Below the pieces are notes generated by a model, which did not search any database, was not told the DNA's origin, and was given only the letters and a program-made list of their open reading frames with translations. Below are positions 51,548-60,271 of a DNA stretch of 64,000 nt, piece after piece; the first letter of the stretch is position 1; every line of letters begins with the position of its first letter. The translations under genes were made by a program, and so were the position numbers. The stretch spans positions 38,071 to 102,070 of the forward strand of contig NZ_LFRI01000235.1 in NCBI RefSeq assembly GCF_001447195.1, read 5' to 3'. Origin of the DNA: Aquabacterium parvum (GTDB taxonomy: Bacteria > Pseudomonadota > Gammaproteobacteria > Burkholderiales > Burkholderiaceae_C).

Positions 51548-52285
51548 TCAACCCACCGGAAAGCCACGCATCAAAGCGCGCTGGATGCGCTGCGAGGCCA
51601 CGGCCAGCGTGGCCTGGTGGGCCGCGCCGATGGCCTGCCAGTGTGACTCGAAATCGGCCACGCATTGTTCGAACAGGTGGCGCGGGCCAGCGGTGACCAG
51701 GTCGTTGCCGCCCTCGTCGGACAGCACCGAAATCATCGAGCCTTCGAACACCTTGAACAGGCGCTTGCCGATCTCGCGGGTCTGGGCGGTGTCGGCCTGC
51801 ACATTGGCCACCAGCAGGCCCTCGGCGCTCAGCGCCTTGCGGCAGTGCAGGTAAAAGCTGCGCGAACACAGCGCCTCGGCGATGCCCTCGCCGGTGAACC
51901 CGTCGACCAGGATGAGGTCGTAGCGCTTGGGTGGCTTGCGCACAAACTCCGCGCCGTCGGCGCAGACGATGCGCAGGCGCTCGCTGTCGGGGGGCAGGCA
52001 GAAGTCGTCGCGCAGGTCGATCACCTCCTGGCTGATCTCGACGGCGGTGAGGTCGGCTTCTGGCACATGGCGGTGCAGGTACTTGAGCATCGAGCCGCCG
52101 CCCAGGCCGATCATCAGCACGTGGCGAGGGCGCGGGTTGAGCAGCAGGGCGCCCATCATCGTGCGGGTGTAGTCCAGCACGAGCTCGTCGGGGTCGGCCA
52201 GGCTCATGCAGCTCTGGATGAGGGTGGTCGACAGGCTCAGCGAGCGGGTCTGGCGGTTGGTGTGAACGTGGACGGCATCGGTCAT
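51548..52285 (-). CDS. Spermidine-synthase-like SAM-dependent methyltransferase fold protein
   Basis: A 245-residue class I SAM-fold protein with HVLMIGLGGGSMLKYLHRHV, LTAVEISQEVIDLRDDF and YDLILVDGFTGEGI, resembling spermidine synthase. It lacks the N-terminal beta domain of true SpeE, so the reaction is uncertain. I chose ATG 52285 (MTDAVHVHTNRQT). It is divergent from the FadR-type regulator gene. Confidence 0.82.
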   Translation of the reverse strand: MTDAVHVHTNRQTRSLSLSTTLIQSCMSLADPDELVLDYTRTMMGALLLNPRPRHVLMIGLGGGSMLKYLHRHVPEADLTAVEISQEVIDLRDDFCLPPDSERLRIVCADGAEFVRKPPKRYDLILVDGFTGEGIAEALCSRSFYLHCRKALSAEGLLVANVQADTAQTREIGKRLFKVFEGSMISVLSDEGGNDLVTAGPRHLFEQCVADFESHWQAIGAAHQATLAVASQRIQRALMRGFPVG

Positions 52286-52370
52286 GGGTGGCGCCGAGTC
52301 TACGCGTCGCCTCAGGGCAATCCCTGGCTGTCGGGCTGGCGTGGTGACGTGATCGGTCACGAATGGGTTT

Positions 52371-52387
52371 AACTGGTCAGATAAGCT
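52371..52387 (+). promoter_or_regulatory. FadR-like operator just upstream of the GntR gene
   Basis: AACTGGTCAGATAAGCT matches 13 of 17 positions of the Escherichia coli FadR operator consensus as I remember it. It ends 8 bases before the regulator's start codon, so binding would block its own translation start or transcription. Autoregulation is likely. Confidence 0.5.
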
Positions 52388-52394
52388 GATCATC

Positions 52395-53117
52395 ATGAAT
52401 GCCATCGTCGAACCCATCCAACGCCAACCCGTTTCGGAGGCGCTTTACCGGCAGCTCAAGGGCCGCATCCTTTCCGGCGACTTCAAGCCGGGCGAGCGGC
52501 TGCCGTCCGAGCGGGTGCTCAGCGAAGCCTCGGGCATCAACCGCGGAGCCGTGCGCGAGGCGGTCAAACGCTTGCAGCAGGCCGGCTTGATCGCAGTGCG
52601 CCAGGGCGGCAACCACGAGGTGCTGGATTTCCTGCAGGAGGCGGGGCCGGAGCTGCTGCCCTCGCTGCTCATTGGCGGCGAGGGATTCAACCCCAAGGTG
52701 GTGTGCGACCTCATGGCCATGCGAACGGTGCTGGCGCCCGAGATCGCGGCTGCAGCCGCCATCCGCAGCACCCCTGAGCTGGTCGCCACCTTGCAAAGCC
52801 ATTGCGATGGCATGCGGGCGCAGCAGGCCGATTTGCCGGCGCTTCAGCGGCTGGCCATGGCCTTCTGGCAGGCGCTGGTCATTGGCAGCGACAACGTGGC
52901 CTTCAGGCTCTCGTTCAACGCGATGCGCCAGTCCTGCCTCCAGGCCTGGGATGCCCTGACCCTGCCCATGGCCGACGAATTCCGCGACATCGAACGCCTG
53001 CAGGGCGTCGCCGACGCCGTGGCGCGTCGTGACGCAACGGCGGCTTTCGCTTTGGCAAAGCAGCACGTCGCGCTGGGCCAATCGGCCATCCAGCAACTCT
53101 TTGGCCAGACCGCATGA
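52395..53117 (+). CDS. GntR/FadR-family transcriptional regulator (FCD domain)
   Basis: A 240-residue regulator. N-terminal winged HTH (LYRQLKGRILSGDFKPGERL then PSERVLSEASGINRGAVREA) and an all-helical FCD effector domain. It overlaps the next gene by 4 bp (ATGA), so is co-translated with a fatty-acid-hydroxylase-like gene; with the FadR-like operator upstream this fits acyl-CoA or fatty-acid control. Effector not proven. Confidence 0.9.
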   Translation: MNAIVEPIQRQPVSEALYRQLKGRILSGDFKPGERLPSERVLSEASGINRGAVREAVKRLQQAGLIAVRQGGNHEVLDFLQEAGPELLPSLLIGGEGFNPKVVCDLMAMRTVLAPEIAAAAAIRSTPELVATLQSHCDGMRAQQADLPALQRLAMAFWQALVIGSDNVAFRLSFNAMRQSCLQAWDALTLPMADEFRDIERLQGVADAVARRDATAAFALAKQHVALGQSAIQQLFGQTA

Positions 53118-53842
53118 GCCACCGCATGAACACCAACCGCGCCACCAACCAAGACATGCCCACCGCGCAGGACACGGTTCAGGCCAACCCGATGCGCCCG
53201 CCGGCCGATTCGCCGCGCACGGCAAAAGACGCCTGGCGCGTTTTCCTCTTGCATCCGAGCCCGCTGATTTTGTTGGCGACCTTGCTGGGGGGCGGTGTCT
53301 GGCGCTGGCAGTTGGGTGGCTGGAGCTGGCTCGATGCGGCCATCGCCTTGACCCTGTGGCTGGCGTTCCCGTTCATCGAATGGTTGATCCACGTGCACGT
53401 GCTGCACTTCAAACCCCTGCGCCTGGGGCGCTTGACGTTGGACTTCTACCTGCCCAAAACCCATCGCCGCCACCACGCCGAGCCATGGAGCCTGCACTGG
53501 ACCTTCGTGCCGCGCCACGTGCACGCCTGGGTGCTGGTGTCGCTGGCCGTGCTGCTTTGGTTGGCGGGCCCCTGGCGGTCGTGGGTGCTGACGGGCAGCC
53601 TGGCTTTCCTGGTGCAGGGCCTGCACTACGAATGGGTGCACTACCTGGCGCACATCAGCTGGCGCCCGCGCATTGCGTACTACGAGCGGCGGGTGCTCGA
53701 GCATCGTTGGCACCACTTCCGCAACGAGCGCCTCTGGTGGGGGGTGTCACGCGGTCTGGGCGACCGGGTGCTCGGCACCGCCCCCGATGTGCGTGACGTG
53801 GCACGCAGCGATCACACCACCGACCTGGGGATCAAACGCTGA
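53114..53842 (+). CDS. Fatty acid hydroxylase / sterol desaturase family protein
   Basis: A 242-residue membrane protein with histidine boxes of the diiron hydroxylase family: HVHVLH, HRRHH (PKTHRRHHAEPW), HYEWVHYLAH and EHRWHHFRNE. The TM helices lie around 45-85 and 135-160. Substrate may be a fatty acid or other lipid. It starts within the end of the regulator gene (ATGA overlap) and precedes urtA on the same strand. Confidence 0.9.
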   Translation: MSHRMNTNRATNQDMPTAQDTVQANPMRPPADSPRTAKDAWRVFLLHPSPLILLATLLGGGVWRWQLGGWSWLDAAIALTLWLAFPFIEWLIHVHVLHFKPLRLGRLTLDFYLPKTHRRHHAEPWSLHWTFVPRHVHAWVLVSLAVLLWLAGPWRSWVLTGSLAFLVQGLHYEWVHYLAHISWRPRIAYYERRVLEHRWHHFRNERLWWGVSRGLGDRVLGTAPDVRDVARSDHTTDLGIKR

Positions 53843-53899
53843 CAGGGCAGGGGCCTGACGGGCCCATGGGAACAATGGGTGTGCTTTCGGTGCCACCCG

Positions 53900-53917
53900 A
53901 TACGCCATGTGGCGTAT
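53900..53917. promoter_or_regulatory. 18-bp perfect palindrome upstream of urtA
   Basis: ATACGCCA-TG-TGGCGTAT, a perfect 8-bp inverted repeat with a 2-base centre, 73 bases before the urtA start. Good candidate operator for a dimeric nitrogen- or urea-linked regulator. It does not match NtrC or Lrp sites and I cannot name the protein. Confidence 0.5.
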
Positions 53918-53990
53918 TCAACAGAGCGCCCTGGCTGGGCACACTGAATCCATCGATTCAACCAACCCAGCCCCACAGGAGCAAGCTCAC

Positions 53991-55268
53991 ATGAACATGT
54001 CCCGCCGCAGCGCCGTCCAGTCCCTGTCCGCCGTCGCCCTCGGCGTCGCTGGCCTGGCCTTCAGCACCATGGCCCAAGCCGCCGACACCATCAAGGTCGG
54101 CGTGCTGCACTCGCTGTCCGGCACCATGGCCATCTCCGAAACGGTTCTCAAGGACACCGTCCTGATGGCCATCGACGAGATCAATGCCAAGGGCGGCCTG
54201 CTGGGCAAGAAGCTCGAGCCCGTGGTGGTCGACCCCGCTTCCAACTGGCCCCTGTTCGCCGAAAAGGCCAAGCAGCTGCTGACGCAAGACAAGGTCTCGG
54301 TCGTGTTCGGCTGCTGGACCTCGGTGTCGCGCAAGTCGGTGCTGCCGGTCTTCAAGGAAAACAACGGCCTGCTGTTCTACCCCGTGCAATACGAAGGTGA
54401 AGAGCTCGAGAAGAACGTGTTCTACACGGGCGCCGCCCCCAACCAGCAAGCCATCCCCGCTGTCGAATACCTGATGAGCAAGGACGGCGGCTCGGCCAAG
54501 CGCTTCGTGCTGCTGGGCACCGACTACGTCTACCCCCGCACCACCAACAAGATCCTGCGCGCCTTCCTGAAGTCCAAGGGCGTTTCGGAAGCCGACATCA
54601 TCGAGGAGTACACCCCCTTCGGCCACTCCGACTACCAGACCATCATCGCCAAGATCAAGAAGTTCTCGTCCGAAGGCAAGAAGACCGCCGTCATCTCGAC
54701 CATCAACGGCGACTCCAACGTGCCCTTCTACAAGGAACTGGGCAACCAGGGTCTGAAGGCCAAGGACGTGCCGGTGGTGGCCTTCTCGGTGGGTGAAGAA
54801 GAGCTGCGCGGCGTGGACACCAAGCCCCTGGTCGGCCACCTGGCTGCCTGGAACTACTTCATGTCCGTCAAGAACCCGACCAACGACGAGTTCATCAAGA
54901 AGTGGTCGGCTTACGCCAAGGCCAAGAACATCGCCGGTCACAAGGACAAGCCCCTGACCAACGACCCGATGGAAGCGACCTACATCGGCATCAACATGTG
55001 GGCCCAGGCCGTCACCAAGGCCAAGTCCACCGACACCGACAAGGTGATCGCTGCGATGGCTGGCCAGACCTTCAAGGCACCGGGCGGCTTCATGTCCAAG
55101 ATGGACGAGAAGAACCATCACCTGCACAAGCCTGTCTTCATCGGTGAGATCAAGTCCGACGGCCAGTTCAAGGTGGTCTGGAAGACCCATGGCCCCGTCA
55201 AGGCCGCTCCTTGGAGCCCCTTCATCGAAGGCAACGACAAGAAGAAGGGTGAGCCCGAAGTCAAGTGA
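53991..55268 (+). CDS. urtA: Urea ABC transporter substrate-binding protein
   Basis: A 425-residue periplasmic binding protein for urea. N-terminal signal (MNMSRRSAVQSLSAVALGVA; twin-arginine, so perhaps Tat-exported) then the mature DTIKVGVLHSLSGTMAISET. Standard UrtA patterns: FGCWTSVSRKSVLPVFKENN, LLFYPVQYEGEE, GTDYVYPRTTNKILRAFLK. AGGAG lies upstream of ATG 53991. First gene of urtABCDE, and likely the most expressed. Confidence 0.97.
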   Translation: MNMSRRSAVQSLSAVALGVAGLAFSTMAQAADTIKVGVLHSLSGTMAISETVLKDTVLMAIDEINAKGGLLGKKLEPVVVDPASNWPLFAEKAKQLLTQDKVSVVFGCWTSVSRKSVLPVFKENNGLLFYPVQYEGEELEKNVFYTGAAPNQQAIPAVEYLMSKDGGSAKRFVLLGTDYVYPRTTNKILRAFLKSKGVSEADIIEEYTPFGHSDYQTIIAKIKKFSSEGKKTAVISTINGDSNVPFYKELGNQGLKAKDVPVVAFSVGEEELRGVDTKPLVGHLAAWNYFMSVKNPTNDEFIKKWSAYAKAKNIAGHKDKPLTNDPMEATYIGINMWAQAVTKAKSTDTDKVIAAMAGQTFKAPGGFMSKMDEKNHHLHKPVFIGEIKSDGQFKVVWKTHGPVKAAPWSPFIEGNDKKKGEPEVK

Positions 55269-55285
55269 GCGGGTTCTCTCCTTGT

Positions 55286-55304
55286 GGCCAGCTTTGAGCT
55301 GGTC
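55286..55304 (+). other. Hairpin downstream of urtA
   Basis: GGCCAGCT pairs with AGCTGGTC (one G-T) around loop TTG, 18 bases after the urtA stop. No T tract. It may protect the urtA mRNA 3' end. Confidence 0.45.
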
Positions 55305-55364
55305 ACCCCTGGCGGGAGTCGCTTTCCGCCCGGCCTTGAAAAGTCTGAGTGCAAAGAGCGGTTC

Positions 55365-55399
55365 GCCCCGCTGGGGTCTCCCCTGGGGGCATCTTTTTT
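55365..55399 (+). terminator. Terminator-like hairpin between urtA and urtB
   Basis: GCCCC (55365-55369) pairs with GGGGC (55386-55390); inside, GGGG (55373-55376) pairs with CCCC (55380-55383). Then ATC and six Ts (55394-55399). It ends 6 bases before the urtB ATG. As a partial terminator it would make urtA more abundant than urtBCDE, or could be an attenuator. Confidence 0.6.
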
Positions 55400-55405
55400 C
55401 TGGTG

Positions 55406-57073
55406 ATGCCTGTGATCAGCGACATCGATCGAACCTCCATCCATCCTCCCGTTGGCGCCTGGCGTCGGCGTGTTTCGCAACTGGCCCTGAGCCTCGGGCT
55501 CGGCGCAAGCCTCTTCGGCCTGAGTGGCCTCGTCGCTCAGCCGGCGTGGGCCCTGACGGCCGAAGAGGCCTACGCCATCTCGGCCGGTGACAACGACGAC
55601 CGCTTGGCCGCCTTGCGTGCCGTCGTGGCCAAGGGCGATCCGGCCCTGCCAGCCTTCCTGCAGGCCCTGGCCGACGACACCGTCAAGGTGGCCGGCAATC
55701 GCGCCTACATCGTGTATGGCGACGACGTGAAGGACGCCGCCACGGGCGAGCCGGCCAAGTTGCCCGAGGGCGCCGAGGACGTCGTCAACAACAACCGCAT
55801 GGGCAGCGAGATCGAGGCCGCACTGGCCATCGGCAAACTGGCTTCCACCGATCGCGACGAGCGCGCTGCGGCCATCGAGGCGCTGTCCAGTGCGGCCGAC
55901 GAGTCGCAGCTGGCCACCATCGACAAGGCCCTGGCGGCCGAGTCCGATGCGCAACTGCTCAAGCAGCTCAAGACCGTTCGTTCCAAGGCCTTGCTGAACT
56001 CGCAAGACCCAGGGCGCCGACTCGAGGCCGTCAAAGCCCTGGGGGCCGATGCCTCGCCCGAGTCCCGCTCCTTGCTGATGGAGCGCATGAACGACGGCGC
56101 CGAGACCGACGCCACGGTCAAGGGCGCGCTGCAGGCGGCCCTCGACGCCGTCAACCGCAAGCTGGCCTGGGGTGAGCACGCCGGCGTGCTGTTCACCGGC
56201 ATCAGCCTGGGCTCCATCCTGCTGCTGGCCGCGCTCGGCCTGGCCATCACCTATGGCCTGATGGGCGTCATCAACATGGCGCACGGCGAGCTGATGATGA
56301 TCGGCGCGTATGCCACCTTCGCGGTGCAGAACGTCTTTCGGGCCTACTTCCCTGAAGCGTTCGATTGGTACATCCTGCTGGCCGTCCCGGCCTCGTTCAT
56401 GGCCGCAGCCCTGGTCGGTGCGGTGCTCGAGCGCAGCGTGTTCCGCTTCCTCTATGGCCGCCCGCTGGAAACCCTGCTGGCCTCCTGGGGCCTGAGCCTG
56501 ATCCTGATGCAGGCCGTGCGCACGGTGTTCGGCGCGCAGAATGTGCAGGTCGAGAACCCGAGCTGGATGTCGGGCGGCTTCGATGTGCTCAGCAACCTGA
56601 CGCTGCCCTACAACCGCCTGGTCATCATCGCCTTCGCGGCCGCCGTGCTCATCGGCATGACCCTGCTGATCAACAAGACCCGCATGGGCCTGTTCGTGCG
56701 CAGCGTGACCCAGAACCGCCCGATGGCCTCGTGCATGGGCGTCAACACCGCCCGGGTCGACACCATGGCCTTCTCGCTGGGCGCGGGCATCGCCGGCCTG
56801 GCGGGCTGCGCGCTCTCGCAGATCGGCAACGTGGGCCCCGACCTCGGCCAGAACTACATCGTGGACTCGTTCCTGGTGGTGGTCACGGGGGGTGTCGGCC
56901 AGATCGCCGGCACGGTTTACGCCGCGATGGGGCTGGGCATGGTCAACAAGCTGCTCGAAGGCTGGTCGGGTGCCGTGCTGGCCAAGATCATGGTCCTGGT
57001 CATCGTGGTGATCTTCATCCAGAAGCGCCCGCAAGGTCTGTTCGCGATGAAGGGCCGCAGCGCCGAAGCCTGA
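55406..57073 (+). CDS. urtB: Urea ABC transporter permease UrtB
   Basis: A 555-residue protein: signal peptide (GASLFGLSGLVAQPAWALTA), a periplasmic domain of about 230 residues with helical repeats typical of UrtB, then a LivH-like permease (ITYGLMGVINMAHGELMMIG, FLVVVTGGVGQIAGTVYAAM). Start at ATG 55406. Permease half forms a heterodimer with UrtC. Confidence 0.95.
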   Translation: MPVISDIDRTSIHPPVGAWRRRVSQLALSLGLGASLFGLSGLVAQPAWALTAEEAYAISAGDNDDRLAALRAVVAKGDPALPAFLQALADDTVKVAGNRAYIVYGDDVKDAATGEPAKLPEGAEDVVNNNRMGSEIEAALAIGKLASTDRDERAAAIEALSSAADESQLATIDKALAAESDAQLLKQLKTVRSKALLNSQDPGRRLEAVKALGADASPESRSLLMERMNDGAETDATVKGALQAALDAVNRKLAWGEHAGVLFTGISLGSILLLAALGLAITYGLMGVINMAHGELMMIGAYATFAVQNVFRAYFPEAFDWYILLAVPASFMAAALVGAVLERSVFRFLYGRPLETLLASWGLSLILMQAVRTVFGAQNVQVENPSWMSGGFDVLSNLTLPYNRLVIIAFAAAVLIGMTLLINKTRMGLFVRSVTQNRPMASCMGVNTARVDTMAFSLGAGIAGLAGCALSQIGNVGPDLGQNYIVDSFLVVVTGGVGQIAGTVYAAMGLGMVNKLLEGWSGAVLAKIMVLVIVVIFIQKRPQGLFAMKGRSAEA

Positions 57074-57085
57074 GGAAACAACAAC

Positions 57086-58225
57086 ATGAGTGCAGTGATG
57101 ACTTCGAATCTGCCTGGCACCGGCATCACGGTTCCCCGCAGCGCCCTCGGGCCCAAGGGCTGGACGGCCCTGATGGCCGCCGTGATCACCGTGATGGTGC
57201 TCGCGCCGGTGCTCAACCTGGTGGTGCCGGCCGATTCGGCCTTCCACCTCTCCGACTACGCCGTCGCCTTGATCGGCAAGATCATGTGCTACGCCATCTG
57301 CGCGCTGGCCATGGACCTGATCTGGGGCTACACCGGCATCCTGTCGCTGGGACACGGCCTGTTCTTCGCCCTCGGTGGCTACGGCATGGGCATGTACCTG
57401 ATGCGCCAGATCGGCCGCGATGGCTCCTACGGCGCCGACATCCCCGACTTCATGGTCTTCCTGGACTGGAAGACGGTGCCTTGGCACTGGACGCTGAGCG
57501 AAAGCTTCATCGCCCAGATGCTGCTGGTGGTGCTGGTGCCGGGCCTGCTGGCCTTCGTCTTCGGATTCTTCGCGTTCCGCTCGCGCATCAAGGGCGTGTA
57601 CTTCTCGATCATCACCCAGGCGATGACGTTCGCGGCCATGCTGCTGTTCTTTCGCAATGAAACCGGTTTTGGCGGCAACAACGGCTTCACCGACTTCAAG
57701 CGGATCCTGGACATCCCGATTGCACAACCGTCCACCCGCATGGTGCTGTTCGTGCTCACGGGCCTGACGCTCATCGGCTTCTTCCTGATGGCGCGCTGGC
57801 TGGTGGGCACCAAGTTCGGCCGCGTGCTGCAGGCCATCCGCGACGCCGAAAACCGCGTCATGTTCTGTGGCTACAACCCGTTGGCCTACAAGCTCGCCAT
57901 CTGGACGCTGTCGGCCGTGATGTGCGCCATCGCCGGGGCCTTGTACGTGCCGCAGGTCGGCATCATCAACCCCAGCGAGATGTCGGCGGCGGCCTCCATC
58001 GAGATCGCCATCTGGACGGCGGTGGGCGGTCGCGCCACCTTGATCGGCCCGATCATCGGCGCCTTCTTCGTCAACGGCGCCAAGAGCTGGTTCACCGTGG
58101 CCTTCCCCGAGTTCTGGCTGTACTTCCTGGGTTTGCTGTTCGTGCTGGTGACCCTGTTCCTGCCCGACGGCATCGTCGGTGGTGTGAAGAAACTGCTCAA
58201 CAAGAAGGCTGAGGTGAAGGCATGA
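57086..58225 (+). CDS. urtC: Urea ABC transporter permease UrtC
   Basis: A 379-residue LivM-type permease with about ten helices (MDLIWGYTGILSLGHGLFFA, FFAFRSRIKGVYFSIITQAM). GAGGAAAC lies before ATG 57086. It ends by overlapping urtD (ATGA), showing coupling. Confidence 0.96.
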   Translation: MSAVMTSNLPGTGITVPRSALGPKGWTALMAAVITVMVLAPVLNLVVPADSAFHLSDYAVALIGKIMCYAICALAMDLIWGYTGILSLGHGLFFALGGYGMGMYLMRQIGRDGSYGADIPDFMVFLDWKTVPWHWTLSESFIAQMLLVVLVPGLLAFVFGFFAFRSRIKGVYFSIITQAMTFAAMLLFFRNETGFGGNNGFTDFKRILDIPIAQPSTRMVLFVLTGLTLIGFFLMARWLVGTKFGRVLQAIRDAENRVMFCGYNPLAYKLAIWTLSAVMCAIAGALYVPQVGIINPSEMSAAASIEIAIWTAVGGRATLIGPIIGAFFVNGAKSWFTVAFPEFWLYFLGLLFVLVTLFLPDGIVGGVKKLLNKKAEVKA

Positions 58226-59121
58226 CCCCCGACCTGATGGAAGAAGGCAGCAAGACCCTGCTGCGCGCGCTGAACATGCCCACCAACGCCGGCGAATCGG
58301 GCGGCCGCGAGGCCAGCTACGGTCGCTTGGTCGACAACCCCGACCAGGTCGACCTGACCCACGGCTCCATCCTGTACCTTGATGACATCGAGGTCAGCTT
58401 CGACGGCTTCAAGGCGCTCAACAAGCTGAGCCTGGACATCGCGGTGGGCGAGATGCGCTGCATCATCGGCCCCAACGGCGCGGGCAAGACCACGATGATG
58501 GACGTCATCACCGGCAAGACCCGACCGGACAGCGGCTCGGCCTTCTTCGGCTCGACCATCGACCTGCTGAAAAAGCGCGAGAACGAGATCGCCCAGATCG
58601 GCATCGGCCGCAAGTTCCAGAAACCCACGGTGTTCGAGCAGCTCAGCGTGTTCGAGAACCTGGAGCTGGCGCTCAAGGCCGACCGGCGCGCGCGCGCTTC
58701 GGTGTTCTTCAAGCTCAGCGGCGAGCAGCTCGATCGCATCGGCGCCATGCTGCAGCTCATCCACTTGAAGGACCAGGCTCAGCGCACGGCTGGGCTGCTG
58801 TCGCACGGCCAGAAGCAATGGTTGGAAATCGGCATGCTGCTGATGCAGGACCCCAAGCTGCTGCTGCTGGATGAGCCCGTGGCCGGCATGACCGACGAAG
58901 AGACCGAGCGCACCGCCGAGCTGTTCCTGTCGCTCGAAGGCGCGCACTCACTGGTGGTGGTCGAGCACGACATGAAGTTCATCCACGAACTCACCACCCA
59001 GGGCCCCACGGCCGGCAAGAAGAAGGTCACCGTGCTGCACGAAGGCTCGGTGCTGGCCGAAGGCACGCTGGCCGATGTGCAGGCCAATGACAAGGTCGTC
59101 GAGGTTTACCTCGGTCGCTGA
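58222..59121 (+). CDS. urtD: Urea ABC transporter ATP-binding protein UrtD
   Basis: A 299-residue ATPase with Walker A IIGPNGAGKTTMMDV, signature LLSHGQKQWLEIGMLLMQDP and Walker B LLLLDEPVAGM. The first 45 residues precede the ATPase core and are a longer N-terminal extension than usual. It overlaps urtC by 4 bp. Confidence 0.96.
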   Translation: MTPDLMEEGSKTLLRALNMPTNAGESGGREASYGRLVDNPDQVDLTHGSILYLDDIEVSFDGFKALNKLSLDIAVGEMRCIIGPNGAGKTTMMDVITGKTRPDSGSAFFGSTIDLLKKRENEIAQIGIGRKFQKPTVFEQLSVFENLELALKADRRARASVFFKLSGEQLDRIGAMLQLIHLKDQAQRTAGLLSHGQKQWLEIGMLLMQDPKLLLLDEPVAGMTDEETERTAELFLSLEGAHSLVVVEHDMKFIHELTTQGPTAGKKKVTVLHEGSVLAEGTLADVQANDKVVEVYLGR

Positions 59122-59145
59122 CGCAGGGTTTCAAGAAAGAACAAC

Positions 59146-59850
59146 ATGCTGAAGGTTGAAAGCGTCAATCAGTACTACGGCGGCTCGCACATCCTGCGCG
59201 GCCTGAGCTTCGAGGCCAAAATCGGCGAGGTCACGGTCGTGCTCGGTCGCAACGGCGTGGGCAAGACCACGCTGCTCAAGAGCCTCATGGGCCTGGTGCC
59301 CATCAAGAGCGGCGACATCCAGCTCGACGGTCGATCCATCGATGGCACCAAGCCCTACGAGCGTGTGCGCCTGGGCGTGGGCTACGTGCCCCAAGGCCGC
59401 GAGATTTTTGGCCGCCTCACCGTGGCGGAGAACCTGCAGATGGGCCTGGCCAGCAAGCCCGGCAGCACGCCGCTGCCCGAGCAGCTCTTCGAGCTCTTTC
59501 CGGTGCTCAAGCAGATGCTGCACCGCCGGGGTGGCGACCTCTCGGGTGGTCAGCAGCAGCAGCTCGCGATCGCCCGCGCCCTGGCCGCCGGCCCCAAGAT
59601 CCTGATCCTGGACGAGCCCACCGAGGGCATCCAGCCCAGCATCATCAAGGACATCGGTCGCGCCATTCGCAAGCTGGCCGACGAGGGCCTGAACGGCCAG
59701 AAGATGGCCGTGGTGCTGGTCGAGCAGTTCTACGATTTCGCCGCCGAGCTGGCCGATCAGTACCTGGTGATGGAGCGAGGCGAGATCATCCGCCGGGGGC
59801 GCGGCGCCGACATGGAAGCCGACGGCGTGCGCCAGCTGATGTCGATCTGA
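59146..59850 (+). CDS. urtE: Urea ABC transporter ATP-binding protein UrtE
   Basis: A 234-residue LivF-type ATPase: MLKVESVNQYYGGSHILRGL, VVLGRNGVGKTTLLKSLMGL, signature DLSGGQQQQLAIARALAAGP and ILDEPTEGIQPSII. Ends the urt operon, followed by an intrinsic terminator. Confidence 0.97.
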   Translation: MLKVESVNQYYGGSHILRGLSFEAKIGEVTVVLGRNGVGKTTLLKSLMGLVPIKSGDIQLDGRSIDGTKPYERVRLGVGYVPQGREIFGRLTVAENLQMGLASKPGSTPLPEQLFELFPVLKQMLHRRGGDLSGGQQQQLAIARALAAGPKILILDEPTEGIQPSIIKDIGRAIRKLADEGLNGQKMAVVLVEQFYDFAAELADQYLVMERGEIIRRGRGADMEADGVRQLMSI

Positions 59851-59853
59851 AGC

Positions 59854-59886
59854 GGGGCGCGCGGTAGACTCGCGGCTCCCTTTTTT
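59854..59886 (+). terminator. Intrinsic terminator after urtE
   Basis: A GC-rich stem-loop (59854-59880; CGCG-GTAGACT-CGCG core with outer GGGG/TCCC pairs) followed by six Ts (59881-59886), starting 4 bases after the urtE stop. The stem contains bulges but the T run is clear. Placed before the FKBP gene. Confidence 0.6.
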
Positions 59887-59914
59887 CTGCTTCCGCCTCC
59901 TGAAAGGACTCGCC

Positions 59915-60268
59915 ATGCCCGTCGTCACCACCACCTCCGGCCTCCAGTACGAAGACGTCGTCGAGGGCTCCGGCGAGGTCGCCAAGGCTGGCGCCTACGT
60001 CACCGTTCACTACACCGGCTGGCTGTACGAAAACGGCGTCAAGGGTGCCAAGTTCGACTCCAGCAAGGATCGCCGCGACCCCTTCGAGTTCCCGCTGGCG
60101 GCTGGCCACGTCATCCGCGGCTGGGACGAAGGCGTGCAAGGCATGAAGGTCGGTGGCACCCGCATCCTGGTGATCCCGCCCGCGCTGGGCTACGGTGCCC
60201 GCGGCGCTGGCGGCGTGATCCCCCCCAACGCCACCCTGATGTTCGAAGTCGAGCTGCTGGGCGTCTGA
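59915..60268 (+). CDS. FKBP-type peptidyl-prolyl cis-trans isomerase
   Basis: A 117-residue single-domain FKBP, cytoplasmic (no signal peptide). Core motifs: VTVHYTGWLYENGVKGAKFD, FPLAAGHVIRGWDEGVQGMK, GGTRILVIPPALGYGARGAG and IPPNATLMFEVELL. AAGG lies upstream. DUF1841 gene follows by 3 bp. Confidence 0.95.
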   Translation: MPVVTTTSGLQYEDVVEGSGEVAKAGAYVTVHYTGWLYENGVKGAKFDSSKDRRDPFEFPLAAGHVIRGWDEGVQGMKVGGTRILVIPPALGYGARGAGGVIPPNATLMFEVELLGV

Positions 60269-60271
60269 TCG

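Noticed and set aside
55118..57727. Open frame of 869 residues on the minus strand opposite urtB and urtC
   Set aside because: No family similarity, biased composition; it is a shadow of the third codon position in urtA-C.
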